This document shows, in pieces, positions 50,292-59,223 of a stretch of 64,000 nt of DNA. Positions within the stretch are counted from its first letter, which is position 1; every line of letters starts with the position of its first letter. The notes beneath the pieces were generated by a model. That model saw only the letters and a program-made list of their open reading frames with translations. It was not told the DNA's origin and did not search any database. Made by a program: the position numbers and the translations under genes. This stretch comes from an uncultured Collinsella sp. Lineage in GTDB: Bacteria > Actinomycetota > Coriobacteriia > Coriobacteriales > Coriobacteriaceae. Where the stretch lies: NCBI GenBank assembly GCA_934646815.1, contig CAKUEW010000001.1:124001-188000 (forward strand), in the 5' to 3' direction.

Positions 50292-51716
50292 ATGATAGAG
50301 ATCGCCGTCAACAACCTCGCGGCCGCAACAGGGGCCCGAACCGTGACGGAGCAGACCGATCGAGTTTGCCGCGGGTGCGCTATCGACTCGCGTCAGGTTG
50401 AGGAAGGGACGATCTTTGTCGCCTTCCCGGGCGAAAAGGTCGACGGAAACGACTTTGCCCCTCGTGCTATCGAGTCGGGGGCAGGCGCCGTCGTGATGAC
50501 GCGTGAACCCGATGCCGATGTTCTTTCGCTTGCCCAGGACAAGGGCTGCGCCATCCTGCTGACGAATGACCCCGAGGAGTTTCTGCTGCGCCTGGCTCAC
50601 GCCTACCGCCTGCAGCTCGGTTGCCTGGTCGTTGGCATTACCGGTTCGATCGGCAAGACCACGACCAAGGACGTGCTGGCGGCGGTGCTCTCCAAGCGCT
50701 ATCGCGTCTGGGCCACCAAGGGTAATTTCAACAACTTGATCGGCATGCCGCTCACGGTGCTTTCAGCCCCGGCCGATACCGAGGTCCTGGTGCTCGAGAT
50801 GGGCATGAACCATTTCCGCGAGATTGAGCGCCTTTCCCAGTCGGCCAATCCCAACCTGGCCATCGTGACCAAAATCGGCACCTCCCACATTGGCATCCTG
50901 GGCAGCCGCGAGAATATCGCGCGCGCCAAGTCCGAGATTGTCGAGGGCATGTGCGCCGCCGGCGACATTGCGCCGCTGTTGGTGCTTGGTGGCGAGGATG
51001 ACTTTACCCCCTTCATTCGCGATACATTCGCCGTGCCCGCGGGCGTCGATGTGATGCTTGCCGGTGTTTCGGATGACGATGAGGTCTGCGCGCGCGACAT
51101 TCGTGTTGACGACGAGGGCCGTCCGGTCTTTACACTCGACTTTGGCGCGGGCGAGAGCATCGAGACCATGCTTGTCATTCCCGGCGCGCAGTCTGTCCCC
51201 AATGCAGTGAAAGCCGCTGCGGTGGGAGTTCGCCTGGGCGTGACTCCGGAGCAGATCGATGCCGCTTTTAGGGGCCTTACCATTACGGGGCACCGTCAAG
51301 AGATTAAGCATGCCGTCGGCGGTGCCCGCATCATCGACGACTCGTACAACGCGAGTGCCGAGTCCATGGCCGCCGGTCTTGACCTGCTGTGCTCGCTTTC
51401 GTGCTCCGGCTCGCGCATGGCGATCCTGGGCGAGATGGGCGAGATGGGCGATGAGGCCGCGCGCATGCACGAGCTCGTGGGCGCCTATGCCGCCGCCAAG
51501 AAGCTCGACATGCTGGCGTGCGTGGGCGGGGAGCTCGCCACGCTTATGGCCGAGGCTGCCCGCATGATGGGCATGGACGAAGACCGTATCCAGGTGTTTG
51601 CCGATTATCAACAGGTGCTCGACCGCATGGGCGGTGCACTTGAGAAGGATGATGTTGTACTGGTCAAGGGTTCCCGCTTTGTTGAGCTCGACCGCTTTGT
51701 GGAAGGTGTGTGCTAG
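50292..51716 (+). CDS. murF: UDP-MurNAc-tripeptide:D-Ala-D-Ala ligase MurF
   Basis: A 474-residue Mur ligase adding D-Ala-D-Ala to the UDP-MurNAc tripeptide with ATP. The P-loop is GITGSIGKTTTKD (about 115-127), followed by TKGNFNNLIGMP, which is diagnostic of MurF, and EMGMNHFREI. The C-terminal domain holds DDSYNASAESM. GGGGAGC precedes the ATG. In most dcw clusters murE stands directly before murF; here the 123-bp gap after ftsI holds no gene. Confidence 0.95.
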   Translation: MIEIAVNNLAAATGARTVTEQTDRVCRGCAIDSRQVEEGTIFVAFPGEKVDGNDFAPRAIESGAGAVVMTREPDADVLSLAQDKGCAILLTNDPEEFLLRLAHAYRLQLGCLVVGITGSIGKTTTKDVLAAVLSKRYRVWATKGNFNNLIGMPLTVLSAPADTEVLVLEMGMNHFREIERLSQSANPNLAIVTKIGTSHIGILGSRENIARAKSEIVEGMCAAGDIAPLLVLGGEDDFTPFIRDTFAVPAGVDVMLAGVSDDDEVCARDIRVDDEGRPVFTLDFGAGESIETMLVIPGAQSVPNAVKAAAVGVRLGVTPEQIDAAFRGLTITGHRQEIKHAVGGARIIDDSYNASAESMAAGLDLLCSLSCSGSRMAILGEMGEMGDEAARMHELVGAYAAAKKLDMLACVGGELATLMAEAARMMGMDEDRIQVFADYQQVLDRMGGALEKDDVVLVKGSRFVELDRFVEGVC

Positions 51717-51719
51717 CCC

Positions 51720-52739
51720 ATGTTCGGTAATCCCTCGTATCCCACATATCAGGCCTTTTTGGGACTTGGCATTGCGGCCGTCATCGCGATGCTGCTTATG
51801 CCGTGGTGGATTAAGCTGCTCAAGGTCGAGGGCATCGGCCAGCAGGTTCGCGCCGACGGCCCCAAGCGCCATCTGGTCAAGCAGGGCACGCCCACCATGG
51901 GCGGCGTGGTGATCTTGATCGCCGTCTCGCTCACCTGCCTTTTGATGGGCAAGCTCACCACCGAGCTCGTGCTCGTGCTGCTCGCCACGTTGGCGACCGG
52001 TCTGCTGGGCCTTATCGACGACCTGACGTCTGTTACACATGGTCGTTCGCTTGGCCTGACCCCGAGCGCCAAGATGATCGGCCTTACCGTCATCTGCGTC
52101 ACCTTTACCGTGCTTGCCGTTAACTGGTGCGGCGTCGCCCCCGAGATTCGTTTTCCCGGCGGTCTGACGATTGACCTGGGTGTGCTTTCGACCACCATCG
52201 CCGGATTCTCGTTCCCGTGGCTCTACATTGTCTTTTGCTGGCTTATGATTGCCGGCCTTTCCAACGCCGTGAACCTGACCGACGGCCTGGACGGCCTTGC
52301 CGGCGGCACCTCTATGATCGCCATGCTCGCCATGGCCGCCATGGCGTTTTTGCACGGTGATGTGAACCTGTCCATCTTTTGCACGGCGTGCGCCGGTGCC
52401 TGCCTGGGCTTCCTTTGGTTTAACTGCTATCCGGCGAGCATCTTTATGGGCGATACCGGCTCGCTGGCGCTGGGCGCTGCCTTTGCCTGCACGTCCATCA
52501 TCACCAATACCGAGGTCGTTTCGCTCATCATCGGTGGCCTGTTTATCGTCGAGACTCTCTCGGTCATGATTCAGGTCGTCTACTTCCACTTTACGCATAG
52601 GCGCGTCTTTCTTATGGCGCCCATCCATCATCATTTCGAAAAGAAGGGCTGGGCCGAGACCAAGGTCGTCATCCGTTTTTGGATTGTCGCCGCGGCTTTT
52701 GGCGCCCTGGGTCTTGCTCTGTTCTTCCAGTTGGGATAG
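51720..52739 (+). CDS. mraY: Phospho-MurNAc-pentapeptide translocase MraY
   Basis: A 339-residue membrane enzyme with about ten helices which transfers phospho-MurNAc-pentapeptide to undecaprenyl phosphate, giving lipid I. Motifs include GTPTMGG, LIDDLT with the catalytic aspartates (about residues 99-104), NAVNLTDGLDGLAGG (about 182-196) and the histidine-rich MAPIHHHFEKKGW near residue 300. It starts 3 bp after murF. Confidence 0.97.
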   Translation: MFGNPSYPTYQAFLGLGIAAVIAMLLMPWWIKLLKVEGIGQQVRADGPKRHLVKQGTPTMGGVVILIAVSLTCLLMGKLTTELVLVLLATLATGLLGLIDDLTSVTHGRSLGLTPSAKMIGLTVICVTFTVLAVNWCGVAPEIRFPGGLTIDLGVLSTTIAGFSFPWLYIVFCWLMIAGLSNAVNLTDGLDGLAGGTSMIAMLAMAAMAFLHGDVNLSIFCTACAGACLGFLWFNCYPASIFMGDTGSLALGAAFACTSIITNTEVVSLIIGGLFIVETLSVMIQVVYFHFTHRRVFLMAPIHHHFEKKGWAETKVVIRFWIVAAAFGALGLALFFQLG

Positions 52740-52748
52740 TGGTCTTTC

Positions 52749-54155
52749 ATGCCTCTTGCAGATTCCTTTAGCCTGCTTGTTTTGGGCCAAGGTAAATCCG
52801 GTCTTGATGTTGCGCGTTGGGCGCTCGTTCATCCCGAGCGCGTAAATGCGGTTACCGTCTATGGCGGTGGCGCCTCCGAACCTAACGACGCGACCCGCGC
52901 CCTCGAGGCGCTGGGTGCTTCGTTTGTCTATGGCACCGAGCGGGTCGAGGGCTCCTTCGATGTATGTGTGACGTGCCCGGGCATCTCGGAATTTTCTCCG
53001 TTCTTTGCGTCCGGTCGCGAGCATAGCGCCCAGATTATGGGCGAGCCCGAGTTTGCCTATCGCCTGTCGCCCGATAACTGGATTGCCATCACGGGTACCA
53101 ACGGCAAGACGACCACCACGTCGCTAACCGATTATCTGCTTAAGGCAGCCGGCGAGGCCAGTGTGGCTGTCGGTAACATTGGCGAGCCGCCGGTCAACGA
53201 GGTGGACGGCCGTGCGCACAATGAGTGGTTTGTGGCGGAGCTTTCGAGCTATCAGATCGCAACGACGACCGAGCTTCACCCCCGCGTGGCGGTGCTGCTG
53301 AACATTACGCCCGACCACCTTGGCTGGCATAAGAGCCACAAGAACTATGCGCTCGCCAAGATCAAGCTGTTCGACAACATGGTCGATGACGACCTGGTGG
53401 TTATCGACGTCGAGGACGCCGGTATCCATGAGTTCGACGAGTGCATCTATGTGCCGGGCCGCCGCATTTGCAAGGTGGCCTATGACGAGCCCGAGGGTGC
53501 CGATGCCGCCTTTGTGCGCGACGGCATGATGGTCGTGCGCCTGAAGGGCGTCGAGACCCCGCTCATCGCGGCATCCGAGCTTAAGATTTCCGGCCACCAC
53601 AATGTTATCAATGCCCTGTGTGCCGCGACGGCGGCGCTCGCCGTGGGTGCCGATGCCGATGGCCTGCGTCGTGGCCTTGCCGCCTTTCAGCCGCTTGAGC
53701 ATCGCGTTGAGCCCTGTGGCGAGATCGATGGCGTGCGCTATGTCAACGACTCCAAGGCGACGAACACCGATGCCGTAGAGAAGGCCCTGACGGCGTTTCC
53801 CGACGATGACGTGATTTTGTTGCTTGGCGGCCACGATAAGGGAACCCCGCTCGAGGACTTTGCCCGTGTGGTGATGGATAACGTGCGATCGGTGGTGTGC
53901 TTTGGTGACGCGCGCGAGCGCTTTACCGCCGCCATGGACGAGGCAGATGTTGACGGCGATGTCGATATTGCCCAGGCCGACGATCTGCGCGACGCCGTTG
54001 ACGTCGCCCGCTCGCTTTCGAGCCGCGGCGACGTGATCCTGCTTTCTCCCGCCTGCTCTTCGTTTGACGAGTTCTCGGGCTATGAGGAGCGCGGTCGCGT
54101 GTTTAAGGATTATGTTGCCCAGCTTGCTGCCGCGGCGGCATCGCATTCGGAATAG
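52749..54155 (+). CDS. murD: UDP-MurNAc-L-Ala:D-Glu ligase MurD
   Basis: A 468-residue Mur ligase adding D-Glu to UDP-MurNAc-L-Ala. The N-terminal domain has VLGQGKSGLDVARWAL. The ATP loop is ITGTNGKTTTTSLTDYL (about 116-132), then NIGEPP and ELSSYQ, the MurD signature. The C-terminal domain carries NDSKATNTDAVEKAL and LSPACSSFDEFSGYEERG. It lies between mraY and ftsW as usual. The length is slightly above that of E. coli MurD because of the middle domain. Confidence 0.96.
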   Translation: MPLADSFSLLVLGQGKSGLDVARWALVHPERVNAVTVYGGGASEPNDATRALEALGASFVYGTERVEGSFDVCVTCPGISEFSPFFASGREHSAQIMGEPEFAYRLSPDNWIAITGTNGKTTTTSLTDYLLKAAGEASVAVGNIGEPPVNEVDGRAHNEWFVAELSSYQIATTTELHPRVAVLLNITPDHLGWHKSHKNYALAKIKLFDNMVDDDLVVIDVEDAGIHEFDECIYVPGRRICKVAYDEPEGADAAFVRDGMMVVRLKGVETPLIAASELKISGHHNVINALCAATAALAVGADADGLRRGLAAFQPLEHRVEPCGEIDGVRYVNDSKATNTDAVEKALTAFPDDDVILLLGGHDKGTPLEDFARVVMDNVRSVVCFGDARERFTAAMDEADVDGDVDIAQADDLRDAVDVARSLSSRGDVILLSPACSSFDEFSGYEERGRVFKDYVAQLAAAAASHSE

Positions 54156-54164
54156 GAGCTGCCG

Positions 54165-55685
54165 GTGAGAGAGGAGAGCCCCCGCGCAGAGATGAGGAGG
54201 CCCGACTCGGACCGCGCATCATCCCGTCGCAGTACCCCGCGCTCCGGGCGCGGGGGTCAGACGTTTAGCGAGCGCTATATTGCCGGCGTGCCCGCCCGTA
54301 TCATGCGACCCAGGCTGGTCTTTATGGCTTGTCTGTTTGGTCTGGTGTGTTTTGGCCTGCTGATGGTGTACTCGGCGTCTTCGGTCGAGGCGTTACACGA
54401 GAACGGCTCGGCGACGTTTTTCCTAGGTAGGCAGGCCGCGTTTGCCGGGGTTGGCGTGCTGGCCATGGTTGCCATCGTGCGCGTCTTGCCGGACAGCTGG
54501 TTTGGCGAAGACGTGCTCAGGATTTTCCTTTTCGCCATGATGGGCCTACTGGTTTTAGTGTTCTTTATGGGCAGCGGCAGCCGTGGCGCCACGCGCTGGC
54601 TCAATATTGCCGGCGTTCAGTTTCAGCCGTCTGAGTTTCTAAAACCGTTTGCCATCGCGTACTCGGCCATTATGCTCGACCGCTTCTTTTCGCCCGGCGG
54701 CAATATCAACGAGTTTGCCATCAAGATGCTCGGATGTCTGGGCCCTTCGATCGCGCTGATCTTTATCCAGCCTGACTTTGGCACTGTCTTGATCATCTTG
54801 GTGACGCTTGCGTGCATGGCTCTGTTTGCGGGATTAGATCCCAAATATATCGTTTGGACGGTTGCTGCCGGCGTCGCTATCATTGCAATCGCCCTTATCG
54901 CCGAGCCATATCGTATGACACGTGTCGAGGTCGCATGGAATCCTTGGGCCGACGAGTATGGCGATGGCTATCAGGCTACGCTTGCCATTATGGCCTTTGC
55001 CTCGGGTGGCCTGTTCGGCCGTGGCATCGGTAACTCCACCATGAAGTACTCGTATCTGCCCGAGGCGCATAACGACTACATCCTGGCCATCATTGGCGAG
55101 GAGGTGGGTTTTGTCGGTACCGTGTTGTTCTTTTTGGTGTTTGCGATGCTGATTTACTCGGCGTTTCGCATTGCCGAGCAGGCGACCGACCGGCGTGGTG
55201 CGCTCATGGCCTCGGGCTCTGCCGTTATCCTTGCGGTGCAGTTTTTGATCAATGCGCTGGGTATTCTCAACGTGATCCCCATGACGGGCAAGCCACTGCC
55301 GTTTATTAGCTACGGCGGTTCGTCAATCATCGTGTCACTCATGCTTGCCGGGCTGATCTTGCGCGTGTCGTACGAGAGCGCCCGTCGCGATGAGTACGAC
55401 CGTCGCCGTGAGAGTTTTGCCGTTATGGACGAGAGCACGGCGGGAGAGCCGCATGTGCGCGGCGATCATCCGTCGCGCGGGGGCTTTACCGTATTTCCCG
55501 GCGCATCGTCGGCGCCCGAAACTCGCTCTCGACCCCGAACGGCTCCACAGGAGCGCTCTGCGCGACCGACAACGCGCAGCACGGGAGGCGGCTATGATCG
55601 CATCAACCTGAATTCGGATCCGTCGGCGCGCTTGCGCACCGACGATAGGGGTCCGCGCGTACGAAGGGACTATCATGACCGATAA
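54165..55685 (+). CDS. ftsW: Septal peptidoglycan polymerase FtsW
   Basis: A 506-residue SEDS glycosyltransferase with about ten helices, polymerising lipid II at the septum together with FtsI. Typical segments are MVYSASS, RGATRWLNIAGVQFQPSEF, QPDFGT and the loop with SYLPEAHNDYILAIIGEE, then PFISYGGSS. Charged tails at both ends (about 45 and 110 residues, rich in Arg, Ser and Gly) exceed the family core. The start is GTG at 54165, nine bases after TAGGAG. The end overlaps murG by 11 bp. Confidence 0.95.
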   Translation: MREESPRAEMRRPDSDRASSRRSTPRSGRGGQTFSERYIAGVPARIMRPRLVFMACLFGLVCFGLLMVYSASSVEALHENGSATFFLGRQAAFAGVGVLAMVAIVRVLPDSWFGEDVLRIFLFAMMGLLVLVFFMGSGSRGATRWLNIAGVQFQPSEFLKPFAIAYSAIMLDRFFSPGGNINEFAIKMLGCLGPSIALIFIQPDFGTVLIILVTLACMALFAGLDPKYIVWTVAAGVAIIAIALIAEPYRMTRVEVAWNPWADEYGDGYQATLAIMAFASGGLFGRGIGNSTMKYSYLPEAHNDYILAIIGEEVGFVGTVLFFLVFAMLIYSAFRIAEQATDRRGALMASGSAVILAVQFLINALGILNVIPMTGKPLPFISYGGSSIIVSLMLAGLILRVSYESARRDEYDRRRESFAVMDESTAGEPHVRGDHPSRGGFTVFPGASSAPETRSRPRTAPQERSARPTTRSTGGGYDRINLNSDPSARLRTDDRGPRVRRDYHDR

Positions 55686-56790
55686 GATGACGGTTGCCAT
55701 TGCCGCCGGCGGTACGGCGGGACACATCAACCCTGCGCTTGCCTTGGCCGAGGAGCTTCGCGACCGCGGCCATCACGTGGTGTTTGTGGGCCAGTCGCGC
55801 AAGCTGGAGGGCCGTCTTGTTCCCGAGGCGGGGTTCGACTTTATGCCCATTACGGTTACGGGCTTCGATCGCTCCCGTCCCTGGACGGCGCTCAGCTCGC
55901 TGTGGCGCGTCAACAAGGCAAAGCGTGCACTTGGCAGTCATTTTTCTAAGATTGGCAAGCCCGATGCCGCCATTGGTTTTGGCGCCTACGTGGAGGTGCC
56001 GTTGCTGGGCTGGTGCAAGAGCGTGGGCGTTCCGTATCTGCTGCATGAGCAAAACTCTGTGCCCGGTCTGGCCAACAAGATGATGAACTCGCACGCCGCG
56101 CGCGTGTGCATATCGGTGCCGGCGGCGCGTGCAGCCTTTGAGCGCGAGGACGATCCCGACCACGTGCTGATGACCGGCAACCCCGTTCGCCGCTCCGTTA
56201 TCGAGGGCGATCGCGCCCGCGGCCGTAAGGCACTCGGCGTGCCCGAGGACGCCACACTGCTGCTGGTCTTTGGCGGCTCGTTGGGTGCCCAGCATCTAAA
56301 CGAGCGCGTCGCCTCGCTCAAAGGCGAGCTGCTCTCGCGCAAGAATCTCTACGTGTTGCACTCGACGGGCGCCGATGGCTTTGACGAGACCGAGCGCGCG
56401 CTGGCGCTTACCGCCGATGAGGCCGAGCGCTACCGCGTCCAGCCCTACATCGACAACATGGGCGATATGCTGGCGGCGGCCGACTTGGTGCTCTCGCGCT
56501 CCGGTGCCTCGAGCGTGGCAGAGATTGCTGCCCTTGCCGTGCCTTCGGTGCTGGTGCCGTACCCGCACGCAACGGCCGACCATCAGACCACGAATGCCCG
56601 CTATCTGGTGGATGCCGGCGCCGGCGTGCTCTGCGCCGATGCCGACATCGATGCCCCGGCGTTTGCCGACGAGCTGTTGCACCTGGTGGACGATGCTGCC
56701 GCCCGCGATGCCATGCGTCAGGCGGCGCGCGGTCTGGCGCAGGACAAGGCGGCCGTGCTTTTGGCCGATGCGGTAGAGGGATTGCGTTAG
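55675..56790 (+). CDS. murG: UDP-GlcNAc:lipid I GlcNAc transferase MurG
   Basis: A 371-residue GT-B glycosyltransferase which turns lipid I into lipid II on the inner membrane face. The glycine loops are IAAGGTAGHINPALA at the N-terminus and FGGSLGAQHLNE (about 202-213). The UDP-GlcNAc part has LSRSGASSVAEIAALAVPSVLVPYPHA (about 273-299), and LLHEQNSVPGLANK lies in the first domain. The gene overlaps ftsW by 11 bp, a translational link between polymerase and precursor supply. Confidence 0.97.
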   Translation: MTDKMTVAIAAGGTAGHINPALALAEELRDRGHHVVFVGQSRKLEGRLVPEAGFDFMPITVTGFDRSRPWTALSSLWRVNKAKRALGSHFSKIGKPDAAIGFGAYVEVPLLGWCKSVGVPYLLHEQNSVPGLANKMMNSHAARVCISVPAARAAFEREDDPDHVLMTGNPVRRSVIEGDRARGRKALGVPEDATLLLVFGGSLGAQHLNERVASLKGELLSRKNLYVLHSTGADGFDETERALALTADEAERYRVQPYIDNMGDMLAAADLVLSRSGASSVAEIAALAVPSVLVPYPHATADHQTTNARYLVDAGAGVLCADADIDAPAFADELLHLVDDAAARDAMRQAARGLAQDKAAVLLADAVEGLR

Positions 56791-56887
56791 TTAGGCGGGA
56801 TATCCCGGCTCGCCCTCGCGCGGACGCGGTAGGTGCGGTACAGTTAACGGGTTACAGGCAGTGTTTACGCAAGGAGTACACGAGCAC

Positions 56888-58306
56888 ATGGCTGATTCCC
56901 AGACTGCACCCTCCGCGCCCGAGTTTAAGAGCGCCCACTTTATCGGTATCGGCGGCGCCGGCATGAGCGGCATCGCCCTCGTTTTGCATGAGCGCGGCTA
57001 TGCCGTCACCGGTTCCGATCTTAAGACCTCGCGCTATATTCGCCAGCTCACCCGTGCCGGCGTAAAGGTGCATGTTGGTCATGAGGCCGCTACGATCGAC
57101 GAGGTCAAGCCCGATGTCGTCGTGGTCTCCACCGCGATTCCCGAGTCCAACCCCGAGCTTGTCCGCGCGCGCGAGCTGGGTATTCCCGTGTGGCCCCGCG
57201 CCAAGATGCTGTCGGCCCTGGGTCACGGCTACACCACCGTCGCCGTTGCCGGCACGCATGGCAAGACCACCACGTCCTCGATGTGTGCCACCATGCTCGA
57301 CCGCATGGGGCTCGACCCCAGCTTTTTGATCGGCGGTATCGTGGAAGGCTACGACACCAACGGCAAGAACGGTTCGGGCGAGTACTTTGTCGCCGAGGCC
57401 GACGAGTCCGATAGCTCCTTCCTGTTCCTGGATCCCAACGTGGTTGTCGTGACCAATGTCGAGGCCGACCATCTCGATCACTATTCGGGTATTGAGGAGA
57501 TCGAGGCCACCTTTGCCAAGTTTATGGGCCTGGTGGGCGAGGATGGCACCGTGATCGTGTGCGGCGAGGACCCGCACCTGGTTGAGCTTGCCAAGTCCAC
57601 GGGTCGTCGCGTGCTTTCGTATGGCTTTGCCGACACTAACGATGTCGTGTGCGTGCACCCCGATGTCACCGGTATCCAGAGCGACTTCGTCGTCCGTCTT
57701 GAGGACGGCACCGAGCACGCTGTCGAGATTAAGAGCAACCCTGGTCGTCACAACATGCTCAACGCCACGGCCGTTCTGACCGTCGCCCATGTGCTGGGTC
57801 TCGATGTCGAGGCTGCCGCCAAGGCGCTTTCGAGCTTTGAGGGCGTCCGTCGCCGCTTTACGCATGTGGGCGATATCGATGGCATCACCGTCGTCGACGA
57901 CTACGGCCATCACCCCACCGAGATCAAGGCCACGCTTGCGGCCGCCGCATCGCTGGGCTACAAGCATGTCGACGTCGTGTTCCAGCCGCATCGCTACTCG
58001 CGCCTGCAGGCGCTGTGCGACGACTTTGCCGATGCCTTCGCCAATGCCGACAAGCTGCTGCTGATCGATGTGTTCTCTGCCGGCGAGATGCCGATCCCCG
58101 GTGTCACCTCCAAGATGCTTGCCGATGCCGTGCGCGCCAAGCATCCCGGCAAGGAGGTTGTCTATTGTTCCAGCCGTCTTGAACTCAACGAGGAGCTCGA
58201 GCAGCTGGTGGGCGAGGGCGACCTGCTGCTTACTATGGGCGCCGGTGATGTCACGACGGTCGGCCCCGAGTTTATCGAGTACCTGACTGCCAAAAAGGAT
58301 GCTTAA
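56888..58306 (+). CDS. murC: UDP-MurNAc:L-Ala ligase MurC
   Basis: A 472-residue Mur ligase, joining L-Ala to UDP-MurNAc as the first peptide step. The N-terminal motif is HFIGIGGAGMSGIA. The ATP loop is VAGTHGKTTTSSM (about 123-135), followed by EADESDSSFL, the MurC signature. The C-terminal domain has VDDYGHHPTEIKATL and VVFQPHRYSR. I chose the ATG at 56888, which has AAGGAG upstream; a GTG at 56861 would place that site inside the gene. A 97-bp gap separates it from murG, with no terminator seen. Confidence 0.96.
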   Translation: MADSQTAPSAPEFKSAHFIGIGGAGMSGIALVLHERGYAVTGSDLKTSRYIRQLTRAGVKVHVGHEAATIDEVKPDVVVVSTAIPESNPELVRARELGIPVWPRAKMLSALGHGYTTVAVAGTHGKTTTSSMCATMLDRMGLDPSFLIGGIVEGYDTNGKNGSGEYFVAEADESDSSFLFLDPNVVVVTNVEADHLDHYSGIEEIEATFAKFMGLVGEDGTVIVCGEDPHLVELAKSTGRRVLSYGFADTNDVVCVHPDVTGIQSDFVVRLEDGTEHAVEIKSNPGRHNMLNATAVLTVAHVLGLDVEAAAKALSSFEGVRRRFTHVGDIDGITVVDDYGHHPTEIKATLAAAASLGYKHVDVVFQPHRYSRLQALCDDFADAFANADKLLLIDVFSAGEMPIPGVTSKMLADAVRAKHPGKEVVYCSSRLELNEELEQLVGEGDLLLTMGAGDVTTVGPEFIEYLTAKKDA

Positions 58307-58311
58307 TCCCT

Positions 58312-59223
58312 ATGGGTCTGTTTAACGCCGTCATGGCGCTTTCGGGCATGATCGACACGGACGTGATCGAGGACGAGCGGCTTGCGCGCCATACGAGCTA
58401 TCGTATCGGCGGCAAGGCCGACCTCTTTGTCACGTGCCATAGCTACCATGCCCTCCGCCGCGCCGTGGCGGTGCTCGACCGCGAACAGGTGCCCTGGGTC
58501 ATTATTGGCAAGGGCTCCAATCTGCTCGTTGCCGATGCCGGCTATCGCGGTGCCGTTATTTCGCTGGGGCGTGAGTTCCAGCGCACCGTGATTGCCGAGG
58601 ACGGCTGCACGTTAACCGTTGGCGCGGGCGTGATGTTTGCGCGCCTGGTCAACGATGCACTGTCGCGCGGCCTTTCGGGTCTTGAGTTTGCGGTGGGGAT
58701 TCCCGGCTCGGTCGGAGGTGCGGTGTCCATGAATGCCGGCACCCGAACCGAGTGGATTGGCGCGCTGGTCGAAGACGTGGTGACATTTGATCCCGCATCG
58801 GGCATTAAGCACTACGCGGGCTCCGAGATCACTTGGAGCTATCGTGAGTGCAGCCTGCCGCGCAACGAGATTATCTTGGAGTGCGTGCTCAAGCTTACGC
58901 CCGCGCCCAAGGTCGATATTCGCGAGCGTATGGAGCGCTATCTGACGCGTCGCAAGCGCACGCAGCCCATGGGCCGCGCTTCTTGCGGTTCGGTCTTTCG
59001 CAATCCGCCCGATGCAAGCGTTGGCAAGCTGATCGAGGATTGTGGATTAAAGGGTTTTTCGATTGGCGGCGCGGAAGTTTCGCCCGTTCACGCTAATTTT
59101 ATCGTTAATAACGGGACCGCCTCGGCCGATGACGTGGCCGCGGTCATGAGGCATGTACACGGAAAGGTGAGGGAGGCGTATGGCATCGAGCTCAGACCGG
59201 AAGTTAAATTCCTCGGCTTCTAG
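58312..59223 (+). CDS. murB: UDP-N-acetylenolpyruvoylglucosamine reductase MurB
   Basis: A 303-residue FAD enzyme making UDP-MurNAc. It shows RHTSYRIGGKADLF, the FAD-loop IGKGSNLLVADAGYRG and GLEFAVGIPGSVGGAVSMNAG. The catalytic serine-type proton donor is in ASCGSVFRNP, and HANFIVN near the end is also typical. It is a type II (short) MurB. The last 44 bp overlap the start of ftsQ in another frame. The ribosome site is weak, suggesting coupling to murC six bases upstream. Confidence 0.95.
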   Translation: MGLFNAVMALSGMIDTDVIEDERLARHTSYRIGGKADLFVTCHSYHALRRAVAVLDREQVPWVIIGKGSNLLVADAGYRGAVISLGREFQRTVIAEDGCTLTVGAGVMFARLVNDALSRGLSGLEFAVGIPGSVGGAVSMNAGTRTEWIGALVEDVVTFDPASGIKHYAGSEITWSYRECSLPRNEIILECVLKLTPAPKVDIRERMERYLTRRKRTQPMGRASCGSVFRNPPDASVGKLIEDCGLKGFSIGGAEVSPVHANFIVNNGTASADDVAAVMRHVHGKVREAYGIELRPEVKFLGF

